The notes under the pieces: generated by a model
Databases searched by the model: none
The model's input: the letters and a program-made list of their open reading frames with translations, nothing else
Told to the model about the DNA's origin: nothing
Shown here: positions 5,995 to 14,327 of the stretch, piece by piece
Layout of the letters: the number at the start of each line of letters is the position of its first letter
Numbering within the stretch: position 1 is the first letter of the stretch
Translations under genes and position numbers: made by a program
Assembly (NCBI GenBank): GCA_026389055.1
Contig: JAPLIO010000210.1
Location: 1-23,362 of the forward strand
Direction: 5' to 3'
DNA: 23,362 nt
Source of the DNA: Candidatus Melainabacteria bacterium
Lineage (GTDB): Bacteria > Cyanobacteriota > Vampirovibrionia > Vampirovibrionales > JAJTHC01

Positions 5995-8616
5995 ATGTTT
6001 GAACGGTTTACGGAAAAAGCCATTAAAGTTATTATGTTAGCTCAAGAAGAAGCCAGACGCTTGGGGCATAACTTTGTAGGAACAGAACAAATTTTATTAG
6101 GCCTTGTAGGCGAAGGCACGGGCATTGCAGCCAAAACGCTTAAAAGCATGGGCATTAACCTGAAAGAAGCCAGAGCCGAAGTAGAAAAAATTATCGGGCG
6201 TGGTTCAGGGTTTGTTGCCGTTGAAATACCTTTCACCCCTAGGGCAAAGCGGGTTTTAGAGCTTTCTTGGGATGAGGCACGCCAATTAGGGCATAACTAT
6301 ATTGGCACCGAACATCTATTATTAGGGCTTATTCGTGAAGGCGAAGGTGTTGCCGCCAGAGTACTTGAAAACCTAGGCGTTGATTTAGGCAAAATTCGTT
6401 CTAACGTAGTTAGGATGCTGGGCGAAACCCGTGCAGGGGCAGGGGCTGGCAGTGGTTCCAGCAGCAGTTCGGGTGGTAGCAGTTCTTCAGGCAAAAGCAA
6501 AACCCCAACCTTAGATGAATTTTCACAAAACCTTAGCCTTGCCGCACAAGAACAACGATTAGACCCTGTTATTGGGCGTGAAACCGAAATTGAACGGGTC
6601 ATCCAAATTTTAGGGCGTCGCTCTAAAAATAACCCTGTACTTATTGGCGAGCCTGGGGTGGGTAAAACCGCCATTGCAGAAGGGCTAGCCCAGCGTATTT
6701 TTACAGGTGATATTCCCGAATTGCTTCGGGAAAAGAAGATTATTCAGCTAGATATGGGCTTGCTGGTAGCGGGTACCAAATACAGGGGTGAATTTGAAGA
6801 ACGCCTAAAAAAAGTAATGGATGAAATTCGTCAATCAGGCAATATCATTTTGGTGATTGATGAAATGCACACCCTTATTGGGGCGGGTGCAGCCGAAGGA
6901 GCGATTGATGCGGCTAACATCCTCAAGCCATCGCTTTCTCGTGGGGAATTACAGGTTATTGGGGCTACCACCATTTCTGAATACCGTAAGCACATTGAAA
7001 AAGATGCCGCTTTAGAGCGTCGGTTTCAGCCTGTTTTCGTAGACCAACCCGCCGTGCATGAAGCCATTGAAATTATCAAAGGCTTACGGGAAAAATACGA
7101 AGAGCATCACCATTTAACCATTACAGATAAAGCCGTAGAAGCTTCGGTTATTTTGTCTGACCGCTACATTTCAGACCGCTTCTTGCCAGATAAAGCCATT
7201 GACTTGATGGATGAAGCTTCATCCAAAGTTCGGTTGGCTACAGGGAAATTACCCCCTGAAGGCAAAGCGTTAGAAACCGAAATTAAAGCGGTTGCCGTGC
7301 AAAAAGAAACCGCTATTCGCAACCAAGAATTTGAAAATGCCACCGAATTTCGGGATAAAGAAGCTGCCTTGCGGGAACAACTGCGTGAAATAGCCGATGC
7401 CCACAAGAAAACGCTCAACCCGAAAGAAATTTTTGTAACTGATGAACATATTGCTCAAATTGTTTCGCAATGGACGGGCGTGCCTGTTTCAAAACTAACC
7501 GAAACCGAAAGCGAAAAACTATTGAAAATGGAAGATATTCTGCACCAAAGCGTGATTGGTCAGCATGATGCGGTTGTCGCCATTTCCAAGGCTATTCGTC
7601 GTGCACGGGTTGGATTAAAAAATCCGAATCGCCCCATTGGTTCGTTCATTTTCTGCGGGCCTACAGGGGTTGGTAAAACCGAACTAGCCAAAACGCTAGC
7701 CTCCTATTTCTTCGGCTCTGAAGATAGTATGATTCGCTTAGATATGTCTGAATTTATGGAACGCCACACGGTTTCTAAACTGATTGGGGCTCCTCCTGGC
7801 TATGTGGGCTTTAATGATGGTGGGCAGTTAACCGAAGCTGTTCGGCGGAAACCCTATAGCGTATTGTTGTTTGATGAAGTTGAAAAAGCCCACCCTGATG
7901 TGTTTAACGTAATGCTTCAAATTTTGGATGACGGCAGATTAAGCGATTCCAAAGGGCGAACAGTCGACTTTAAAAACACCATCATTATTATGACTTCCAA
8001 CGTAGGTGCTCAAGGCATTGAAAACCCCTCAAGCATTGGGTTCTCAACCCCAGGTAGCGATGATAAACAGGCTCGGTATGAAAATATCAAAAGCAAAGTA
8101 ACCGAATCCATGAAGCAAGTATTCCGTCCCGAATTCTTGAACCGCTTGGATGATGTCATTATCTTCCAACCGCTTTCCAAAGAAGAAATTCGGTTAATTG
8201 TGGATATTATGGCGAAAGACTTGCTCAAGCGGATTACGTCGAAAAAAATGAAGTTGGAACTCAGCGACGAAGTAAAAGACGATTTAGCAAAAGAAGGCTA
8301 CAGCCCTTCTTACGGTGCCAGACCGTTGCGTCGGGTTATTCAAAAACGCATTGAAGACCCCTTATGCGAAGATTTGCTAATGGGGACTTTCGTACCAGGT
8401 GATGTATTGCTGGCGAAACTTCAGCAAGATGAAACCGAAGACGAAAACGGCAAAAAGAAAAAGCCGACCATCGTGTTTGAAAAAACAGGGTCGTTGCCTT
8501 TGGAAAGCTTTGAAGAAGATACCCAAAAAGCAGCTTCTACCAACTTGGTTTCCGCTGGAAAAGTGGGATCTGGTTCAGGTACAAAATCTGGCAAAGAAAG
8601 AGAACTAGAAGCCTAA
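5995..8616 (+). CDS. clpC: ATP-dependent Clp protease ATP-binding subunit ClpC
   Basis: Hexameric AAA+ unfoldase that feeds proteins to ClpP. Order of parts: two N-terminal Clp repeats (1-66 and 78-143), a Gly/Ser-rich linker (about 147-166), AAA1 with Walker A GEPGVGKT (218-225) and Walker B VIDEMH (287-292), the UVR middle domain (about 430-465), and AAA2 with GPTGVGKT (555-562) and LLFDEVEKAH (624-633). The tripeptide IGF (681-683) in an exposed loop is the likely ClpP-docking motif. At 873 aa it is somewhat longer than usual because of the Ser/Gly linker and a charged C-terminal tail (EDENGKKKK, then Ser/Gly/Lys). The UVR domain marks it as ClpC rather than ClpA or ClpB. No ctsR, mcsA or clpP lies nearby. 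A hairpin terminator follows. Confidence 0.97.
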   Translation: MFERFTEKAIKVIMLAQEEARRLGHNFVGTEQILLGLVGEGTGIAAKTLKSMGINLKEARAEVEKIIGRGSGFVAVEIPFTPRAKRVLELSWDEARQLGHNYIGTEHLLLGLIREGEGVAARVLENLGVDLGKIRSNVVRMLGETRAGAGAGSGSSSSSGGSSSSGKSKTPTLDEFSQNLSLAAQEQRLDPVIGRETEIERVIQILGRRSKNNPVLIGEPGVGKTAIAEGLAQRIFTGDIPELLREKKIIQLDMGLLVAGTKYRGEFEERLKKVMDEIRQSGNIILVIDEMHTLIGAGAAEGAIDAANILKPSLSRGELQVIGATTISEYRKHIEKDAALERRFQPVFVDQPAVHEAIEIIKGLREKYEEHHHLTITDKAVEASVILSDRYISDRFLPDKAIDLMDEASSKVRLATGKLPPEGKALETEIKAVAVQKETAIRNQEFENATEFRDKEAALREQLREIADAHKKTLNPKEIFVTDEHIAQIVSQWTGVPVSKLTETESEKLLKMEDILHQSVIGQHDAVVAISKAIRRARVGLKNPNRPIGSFIFCGPTGVGKTELAKTLASYFFGSEDSMIRLDMSEFMERHTVSKLIGAPPGYVGFNDGGQLTEAVRRKPYSVLLFDEVEKAHPDVFNVMLQILDDGRLSDSKGRTVDFKNTIIIMTSNVGAQGIENPSSIGFSTPGSDDKQARYENIKSKVTESMKQVFRPEFLNRLDDVIIFQPLSKEEIRLIVDIMAKDLLKRITSKKMKLELSDEVKDDLAKEGYSPSYGARPLRRVIQKRIEDPLCEDLLMGTFVPGDVLLAKLQQDETEDENGKKKKPTIVFEKTGSLPLESFEEDTQKAASTNLVSAGKVGSGSGTKSGKERELEA

Positions 8617-8630
8617 CCCAACATTATGTA

Positions 8631-8662
8631 TACAGGGGCTACCATGCCCCTGTACCCTTTTA
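8631..8662 (+). terminator. rho-independent-type terminator after clpC
   Basis: A perfect 9-bp GC-rich stem (tacaggggc 8631-8639, gcccctgta 8646-8654) with a 6-base loop, 15 bases after the clpC stop, is followed by ccctttta. The T-run is short, so termination may be partial. Confidence 0.7.
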
Positions 8663-8704
8663 CAAGCCACAAACAAGCCTTCGTAATTTGAAAGACCCTT
8701 ATCA

Positions 8705-9961
8705 ATGAATGCTATCAACCCATTAAAAATAAGCTTACTAACACTAACCAGTGTTTTCGCGTTACTATTAACCATTAATCCAACATCCGCTTTTGCCGCA
8801 GACAAACCCGAAGCAGTGGCATTGAAGGCTACCGCAGAAGCCCAATCAACTGTTTCCCCACAAGCACTATATGATGAAGTTTGGGGTATTATTGCAGGCA
8901 AATTTGTAGACGAAAGTAAAAATGGGCAAGATTGGCGTATTTGGCAACACCGCTATGATAACCTGATGAAAACCCCCGAAGATGCTTACGTTTGCATTGA
9001 AACCATGTTGGCTAGTTTGGATGACCGATATACTCGGTTTTTAACCCCCGAAGAATTTAAAGAAGAACGGGATTCTATTAAAGCCGTGCTATTTGGGATT
9101 GGTATTCAAATTGGGGTAAAAGAAAATAAATTAGTGGTTATCGCCCCCATTGAAGATACCCCCGCTGCCCGTGCAGGCTTAAAATCTAACGACGAAATTA
9201 TCTCTATCGATGGACATTCCGCCCAAGGCATGTCCGTTAAGGATGGGGCTTCTTATATTAAAGGCGAAAAAGGGACTTCTGTTAAATTGCTCATTAAACG
9301 GGAAGGTAAGGAAATTCCCTTTGTTGTGGTGCGTGATGAAATTAAGCTGAAATCCGTTTCTACGAAACCACCCTTTGAAAAAACGGTGATTCCCAGCACG
9401 CTTGGCTATATTAAACTTTCCTCGTTTATTTCCAATTCCGCTGGAAGAGAATTTGTAGAAGCCCTCAATAAAATGCCCGAAAAATCAGGCTATATTATTG
9501 ATTTACGGTCCAACCCCGGTGGGTTGCTTGAAAACGCCACCAGCATTGCAGATTTATTCTTGAAAGAAGGCGGGATTGTTTCAACTGTGGACCGTTACGG
9601 GTATAAAATTGTAACCGAAGCAGCATCGCCAGTTATTACAGATAAACCCTTAGTGGTGCTAATTGATGATGGCTCGGCTTCTGCTTCAGAAATTTTATCG
9701 GGTGCATTGAAGGACCATGCTCGGGCTACTTTGGTGGGAAGAAAATCTTTTGGCAAGGGGCTGGTGCAAGAAATTAACGGAACGGCTGGCAATACAGGGC
9801 TTCACGTTACCACGCAAAAATACTTAACCCCTAATGATATTGACATCAACAAAAAGGGCATTGACCCTGACGTGATGGTGAAAGTAACGGAGGCGGATTT
9901 AAAAGCGGGGAAGGATTTACAGCTAGAAAAAGCCGTTGAAATCCTCACCAAAAAGCCTTAA
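8705..9961 (+). CDS. ctpA: C-terminal processing peptidase (S41 family, CtpA-like)
   Basis: Serine protease of the cell envelope that trims C-termini of exported proteins. The 418-aa precursor has a Sec signal peptide (LLTLTSVFALLL, cleavage near SAFA-ADK at 28-32), a helical N-terminal part with LASLDDRYTRFL (102-113), a PDZ domain (about 128-210, PIEDTPAARAGLKSNDEI), and the peptidase core with GYIIDLRSNPGGLL (262-275). The Ser-Lys dyad is S326 in GSASASE and K351 in KSFGKG, 25 residues apart as in E. coli Prc. Cyanobacterial CtpA matures photosystem II D1, but nothing here suggests photosynthesis, so another envelope substrate is more likely. Only a weak Shine-Dalgarno-like GAAAGA precedes the ATG. 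Separate terminators bound the gene. Confidence 0.94.
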   Translation: MNAINPLKISLLTLTSVFALLLTINPTSAFAADKPEAVALKATAEAQSTVSPQALYDEVWGIIAGKFVDESKNGQDWRIWQHRYDNLMKTPEDAYVCIETMLASLDDRYTRFLTPEEFKEERDSIKAVLFGIGIQIGVKENKLVVIAPIEDTPAARAGLKSNDEIISIDGHSAQGMSVKDGASYIKGEKGTSVKLLIKREGKEIPFVVVRDEIKLKSVSTKPPFEKTVIPSTLGYIKLSSFISNSAGREFVEALNKMPEKSGYIIDLRSNPGGLLENATSIADLFLKEGGIVSTVDRYGYKIVTEAASPVITDKPLVVLIDDGSASASEILSGALKDHARATLVGRKSFGKGLVQEINGTAGNTGLHVTTQKYLTPNDIDINKKGIDPDVMVKVTEADLKAGKDLQLEKAVEILTKKP

Positions 9962-9993
9962 CTGCCTACGGTTTAACAAGTTTTTACTAAAAG

Positions 9994-10027
9994 CGTGCTA
10001 GTTTTTCAAAAACACTAGCACGTTTTT
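9994..10027 (+). terminator. rho-independent terminator after ctpA
   Basis: A 9-bp stem (cgtgctagt 9994-10002, actagcacg 10014-10022) that can extend through facing T- and A-runs in the loop, followed at once by TTTTT. It lies 33 bases after the ctpA stop. Confidence 0.85.
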
Positions 10028-10096
10028 GGCTTTAACTGGTTTTATGTGGATAGTTCCATGTAATACCAGTATTTTATAAGGCCATTTCTCTTCTAT

Positions 10097-11761
10097 ATGA
10101 CAAAGTTTGTTACACCCAACAATCTTATCGCTTTTCCCTCTCACAAGGGGAATGGCTTTGCTTCGCCTAGAAAAGAAACGACGGATACAACGGCTAATAA
10201 TTCAGCTGAACAGCCCAAACCTTTAACAATAACCGATACATTTTTAAAAACCACGCTTGAAAAACCGATATCTACAGCCACTAACACCCCTGCGGAAGTG
10301 GCAACTGCTCAACAAGCATTAGCCCCCTTAGCCAATTTACCAACCCCTGTTAGCCAGATAATGACAGGTACTAGCGGGAATGGCATGGCTCCGCAAATTT
10401 ATGTGATTAACGCAGGGGGTACGCCTGCCCCACCACCTACCATTGATATGGAAGTAGATACAACCACCCCATCGCCATTGAACAATGTGGGGTTACTAGG
10501 CATGAACCCCACAACCTCTGTTTCATTGCATGAAGGGGTTGGTGGGCATCACGCAGAAGAACACCATGGCGGTGGCGGAAAATTTAACTGGTTTAACGCC
10601 GCATTTCCTTTCCCACTGGGTAGTGATGAAGGTTTCGGTTGGTGGAGCCAGTTTTCAAGTGGAGCAGCCGTAGGTGCTTCCTTGGCTTTTATGGCAAACT
10701 TGGTTGGGCTATTATTTGAAGATGATTATTTGCGTCCAATGAGAAGACAATGGGAATTAGGGTGCTCTTCACTCAATAAAATTCCAGGTATTGGTGGATT
10801 CTTAGAAGGACTATTAACCCTTCCTATCAAAATTTTTGAACCCAGAAATCAAAACGAAGTACGCTATAATAAAACGCTCAACAAACAAGTGAAATATTCC
10901 ATTGACCCCGTTACCCTAAGAGTCAACGAAATTCACGTTGCTAATAACCCAGATAGGCTAGGGCAAGTAGTAGCTGGGGGTTATACGCCCTTTGTTCAAA
11001 TGACTTATGAGCCCATTGATAAAAATATTTTGACACAAGCAGGTGAAGGTTTCAAACAGGCTTGGAATAAAGTTAAAAGTCGGTTAAATATGGGAGTAGA
11101 TACCGACGCCGTATTCAACAGACTGTTGTATCCTTCCTTAAACGATGCTAAAACAATCATTGAATTTGAAGGTAATGTACAACAACCTAAAACTATTCGT
11201 ATACAAGAATTTTTAAATAATAACAGGGCTAATTTAGTCAAAACCTATCAATTTGATGAAGCAAGCGGTAACTACATCTTAGACTCCTTACATACTTTGA
11301 ACCATAGAAACCAACGGGTGAAAATCGATTTTACATGGAATGAAACATTTGGACGCTATGAACATAAAATACCCACAGGGCATAGCTTAGTAAAAGCAAC
11401 CCATGATATGTTGAATGGCTTAGTTAGTTCTGGTAAAAAAAGTATGGAAGAATTAGCCCCCTTAGCCAAAGATATGCTAGAAGGTATTCCTATTAGTAAA
11501 AATGGCAATATTGCCAAAAATACCTTCCAAGATTTAATTGGCAAGTTTGTACCGTGGAAAGGTATGGTTCTAGGCGGTTTCATTGGCAGTATATTCGCTA
11601 TGTGGGCTGGTTACTATGAAATGGGACACAAGCACTTGGGCATTGAAACCCACGGGACTGGGCATGAAGGCAACAAGGGTGAACACAATAAGGAGTCTAT
11701 CTCATCCAATACCAAAGACAAATTCTTTATGAACGATGCGGGGACTACCGTTATTGCTTAG
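10097..11761 (+). CDS. large unrecognised protein with two membrane-like segments
   Basis: Unrecognised, 554 aa. Residues 1-140 are a low-complexity Pro/Thr/Ala-rich stretch (GGTPAPPPTIDMEV), followed by a His/Gly-rich patch at 145-161 (HEGVGGHHAEEHHGGGG), which could bind metal. A hydrophobic segment at about 187-207 (GAAVGASLAFMANLVGLLF) and another at 489-507 (MVLGGFIGSIFAMWAGYY) flank a long, mostly polar middle domain with many charged residues. No signal peptide is evident. The tail again is His/Gly/Glu-rich. Codon choice resembles the neighbours, so recent transfer is not obvious. It starts after the ctpA terminator with only an AAGG 14 bases before the ATG, and its 3' end overlaps that of converging uvrC by 11 bases. 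The proline-rich start recalls the gene at 17822, but no clear homology is seen. Confidence 0.7.
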   Translation: MTKFVTPNNLIAFPSHKGNGFASPRKETTDTTANNSAEQPKPLTITDTFLKTTLEKPISTATNTPAEVATAQQALAPLANLPTPVSQIMTGTSGNGMAPQIYVINAGGTPAPPPTIDMEVDTTTPSPLNNVGLLGMNPTTSVSLHEGVGGHHAEEHHGGGGKFNWFNAAFPFPLGSDEGFGWWSQFSSGAAVGASLAFMANLVGLLFEDDYLRPMRRQWELGCSSLNKIPGIGGFLEGLLTLPIKIFEPRNQNEVRYNKTLNKQVKYSIDPVTLRVNEIHVANNPDRLGQVVAGGYTPFVQMTYEPIDKNILTQAGEGFKQAWNKVKSRLNMGVDTDAVFNRLLYPSLNDAKTIIEFEGNVQQPKTIRIQEFLNNNRANLVKTYQFDEASGNYILDSLHTLNHRNQRVKIDFTWNETFGRYEHKIPTGHSLVKATHDMLNGLVSSGKKSMEELAPLAKDMLEGIPISKNGNIAKNTFQDLIGKFVPWKGMVLGGFIGSIFAMWAGYYEMGHKHLGIETHGTGHEGNKGEHNKESISSNTKDKFFMNDAGTTVIA

Positions 11762-13616
11762 GTTTATCGACTTCTAAAGCCTTCAGTTGAATGGCCTCAA
11801 ACAAGTCTTCCGCTACCGATGTTGAACACCCAAGCACCTGCTCCAACTCATCAACCGTAGCTTGAGTAATCGCTTCCCACGTTCTAAAATGCTGAAGCAA
11901 CTTTTCCTTCCGATGCTTACCCACACCCGCCACCTCATCCAACGGAGACTTGTAAGTATTCTTCGTCCGTAACGCCCGATGAAACGTAATAGCAAACCGA
12001 TGCGACTCATCCCGAATTTGCTGTAGTACAAACAACGCAGGCGAACTGTGGGGGATTAAAATCGGGCGTTCTTGGTTGGGAATAAACACCTCTTCATACC
12101 GTTTGGCTAACGAAACAATCGGCTGATTTTGCTCCCAACCAGATTCCCGCAAGGCACGCACAGCGGAACTCAACTGCCCCTTCCCCCCATCAATAATGAG
12201 CAAATTCGGCACGCCCCAATCATCCCGATGGGTCAACCTTCGCCCCAACACCTCATACATAGAGGCAAAATCGTCGGGTTTGCCTTCCGCACACCGCACC
12301 TTAAAATGCCGATACTGGCTTTTATCAGGCACACCATCCACAAAAACCACCATACTTGCCACCGTTTGACTCCCCTGAAAATGGGAAATATCAAAACATT
12401 CCATCCGCTTGGGTAAGGTGGGCAAGTTCAGCCACGTTTGCAATTCCTGCAACGCCCGAACAGGGTCGTTTTGCAGACGGCTAGCCTCATAAAGCTTCGC
12501 CTGTTCCAACCCTGCTTGGGCATTAGTCAACGCCAATTTCAACAATTCCGCCTTATTGCCCTGTTGCGGATGCACCAACCCCACCTTTCGCCCCCGCACG
12601 GCGGAAAGCCAAGTGGTAACAACATCTTCATCTGAAAGCGGATGTTGCAAAATCAGCTCGTCGGGCAAATCATCGGCTTCAAGCCCTCGGTAATACTGCA
12701 ACACGAAGCTATCATAGGCTTCTTCCGCCGTTGCCCCGTGTGCCAGTGGGACGGTAAACGGCTTAGAAGCAATCAACTTGCCATAGCGAATAGAAAGCAC
12801 CGTGATACTTGCCACCCACCCATCTTCCGCTAGGGCGATAACATCTTGATGCAGCCGAGTATCATCCGAAACCACCTGTTGCTTTTGAGCCAGTAAATCA
12901 ATGGCTTGCAGACGGTTACGTAGTTCGGTGGCTCGTTCAAAATTGAGGTTTTCCGCTGCTTCCCACATTTGTTGTTGGAGGCTTTCTTCCAATTCTTTGG
13001 TTTTGCCTTTGAGTACCAGCACCACTTGGTCAACAATCGCTTGGTATTGCTGTTGCGTGATGAGTTCCTGACAAGGCCCACTGCACAAACCGAGGCTGTA
13101 GTTCATGCACGGTCTATCTTTAAATAGCGGTTTGGGGCGTTTGCGGAGGGGGAAATGTTGGCGTAGCACTTTCAGCAACCCGTACAGTTCGCCTGAATTG
13201 GTGTAGGGGCCGAAAAATCGGGTTTTACCGCTACCTGAAAGGCGTTTGGGGGTTCGGGTGGTGAAGAGGCGGGGGTAGGGTTCGTTGGTTAGCCCTATCC
13301 ACGGGAATCGGCGGTCGTCGCGGAGTAGGATGTTGTAGCGGGGTTTGAATTGCTTGATGAGGCTATCTTCAAGAATGAGGGCTTCGACTTCGGTGTTGGT
13401 TACGATGACGTTGAAGTGGTGAATTTGTGCCACCATGGCTCTGGTTTTGGGGGAGTGGTTGGCTTGGGTTTGGAAGTAGCTTCGCACTCGGTTTTTGAGC
13501 AGCTTGGCTTTGCCGATGTAGATGAGGGTGTCTTCGGCATCATACATTCGGTACACCCCAGTTTTGGCGGGGAGGTTTTTCAGTTCTGCTTGCAGGTCGA
13601 AAGGGTTAGCATTCAT
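11751..13616 (-). CDS. uvrC: excinuclease ABC subunit C
   Basis: Dual-incision nuclease of nucleotide-excision repair. At 621 aa it is full length. Domains: N-terminal GIY-YIG nuclease with GVY (20-22) and YIG (33-35), a Cys-rich region (C170, C178, C182), UVR motif for UvrB (about 205-240), RNase H-like nuclease with MECFDISHFQGSQTVAS (405-421) and LLIIDGGKGQL (472-482), and C-terminal helix-hairpin-helix (VAGVGKHRKEKLLQHF). The Fe-S-type cysteine set has three members; the first (PLRKC in B. subtilis) reads PLRKR, as I recall for cyanobacterial UvrC. The start overlaps the TOPRIM gene stop as ATGA, so translation is coupled. Codons 7-15 are repeated in a relic at 15432-15456, which suggests that the first codons were rebuilt when the upstream pair arrived. 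Confidence 0.97.
   Translation of the reverse strand: MNANPFDLQAELKNLPAKTGVYRMYDAEDTLIYIGKAKLLKNRVRSYFQTQANHSPKTRAMVAQIHHFNVIVTNTEVEALILEDSLIKQFKPRYNILLRDDRRFPWIGLTNEPYPRLFTTRTPKRLSGSGKTRFFGPYTNSGELYGLLKVLRQHFPLRKRPKPLFKDRPCMNYSLGLCSGPCQELITQQQYQAIVDQVVLVLKGKTKELEESLQQQMWEAAENLNFERATELRNRLQAIDLLAQKQQVVSDDTRLHQDVIALAEDGWVASITVLSIRYGKLIASKPFTVPLAHGATAEEAYDSFVLQYYRGLEADDLPDELILQHPLSDEDVVTTWLSAVRGRKVGLVHPQQGNKAELLKLALTNAQAGLEQAKLYEASRLQNDPVRALQELQTWLNLPTLPKRMECFDISHFQGSQTVASMVVFVDGVPDKSQYRHFKVRCAEGKPDDFASMYEVLGRRLTHRDDWGVPNLLIIDGGKGQLSSAVRALRESGWEQNQPIVSLAKRYEEVFIPNQERPILIPHSSPALFVLQQIRDESHRFAITFHRALRTKNTYKSPLDEVAGVGKHRKEKLLQHFRTWEAITQATVDELEQVLGCSTSVAEDLFEAIQLKALEVDKPKQ
13576..13600. repeat. 25-bp direct repeat, copy 1 (inside uvrC)
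   Basis: These 25 bases encode uvrC residues 7-14 and part of 15 (DLQAELKN) and recur perfectly at 15432-15456. Between the two copies, 1856 bp from start to start, lies the ATPase-TOPRIM pair. The match extends, apart from one extra T in copy 2, into GAGG on the left. Confidence 0.9.
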
Positions 13617-14323
13617 GGCGTGGGGGAAATATCAGCATCAGCAGGCTTGATATGATTTAAAAGATTATCTAAAAAAGCTAGCTCGGGGGTATCCTCACTA
13701 CTGTTAAAATAGTTATTTTTCAAGGCTTCCCCAAAATGATTGGAAAATTTAGGCAAATGGGCTAAATAAATACTCATTTTAGATTTATCAGGATGGCTGA
13801 CGAAATGCTGAAATCTAAACTGTTCAAAAGCTCTTAAAGGCATTTCAACGATAGAATCTTCTGCTTGATACGTTCTAATTTGAAACAACAAGGTTTCTAA
13901 ATCTTGAAATTGTGGGTGCTGGTACTTTTCTTCTTGCCCCACTATGAAAAAACCAATAAAAAGCCCGTTTTGTTTGGCTACATTATTACGAACACGAACT
14001 GGGTAGCCTGCCTGCTTAAATACCATCTTAAAGTCTCTGCAACATTCAGAATAATCGTCATCTGCATCCACAATGGCAAATACTGATTTTATAGTTGAAG
14101 GAAGGGGAGTAGCCAGCAATATTTCAAGCCCTTTTTTAACTCCTTCTTTACCGCCTGTTTTTAAAGGCTGTCTCGTATCAGGGTCTATAATATCTTTAGG
14201 TACTTTAAATTCTATTTTTTTATTGCCTCGAAAGTTTAACCGCTTATTGACTAAAGCAAGGAAAAAATCTTTATCAGTTTGACCTTCTACTAAAATGAGG
14301 TGTTCTGTTTCTTTGTTGAACAT
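13613..14323 (-). CDS. TOPRIM-domain protein, DUF3226-like
   Basis: 236-aa protein with the TOPRIM catalytic pattern: LILVEGQTDKDFF (9-21) with Glu13, and VFAIVDADDDY (81-91) with the Asp cluster D86/D88-D90, followed by FIGFFIVG...FQDLETLLF (122-147), resembling the distal acidic element of DUF3226 proteins. TOPRIM folds cut or rejoin nucleic acids with Mg2+. It starts 4 bases after the ATPase stop, with GGAGG inside that gene 12 bases ahead, and its TGA overlaps the uvrC ATG. OLD-family nucleases join an ABC-type ATPase to a TOPRIM in one chain, and PARIS places them in two genes, so this is most likely the effector or nuclease half of an ATPase-TOPRIM defence pair. Activity is inferred from the motifs, and family assignment is from memory. 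Confidence 0.8.
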   Translation of the reverse strand: MFNKETEHLILVEGQTDKDFFLALVNKRLNFRGNKKIEFKVPKDIIDPDTRQPLKTGGKEGVKKGLEILLATPLPSTIKSVFAIVDADDDYSECCRDFKMVFKQAGYPVRVRNNVAKQNGLFIGFFIVGQEEKYQHPQFQDLETLLFQIRTYQAEDSIVEMPLRAFEQFRFQHFVSHPDKSKMSIYLAHLPKFSNHFGEALKNNYFNSSEDTPELAFLDNLLNHIKPADADISPTP

Positions 14324-14327
14324 TGAG

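Noticed and set aside
12129..12833. Series of plus-strand ORFs inside uvrC
   Set aside because: Antisense shadows of the strongly conserved UvrC frame.
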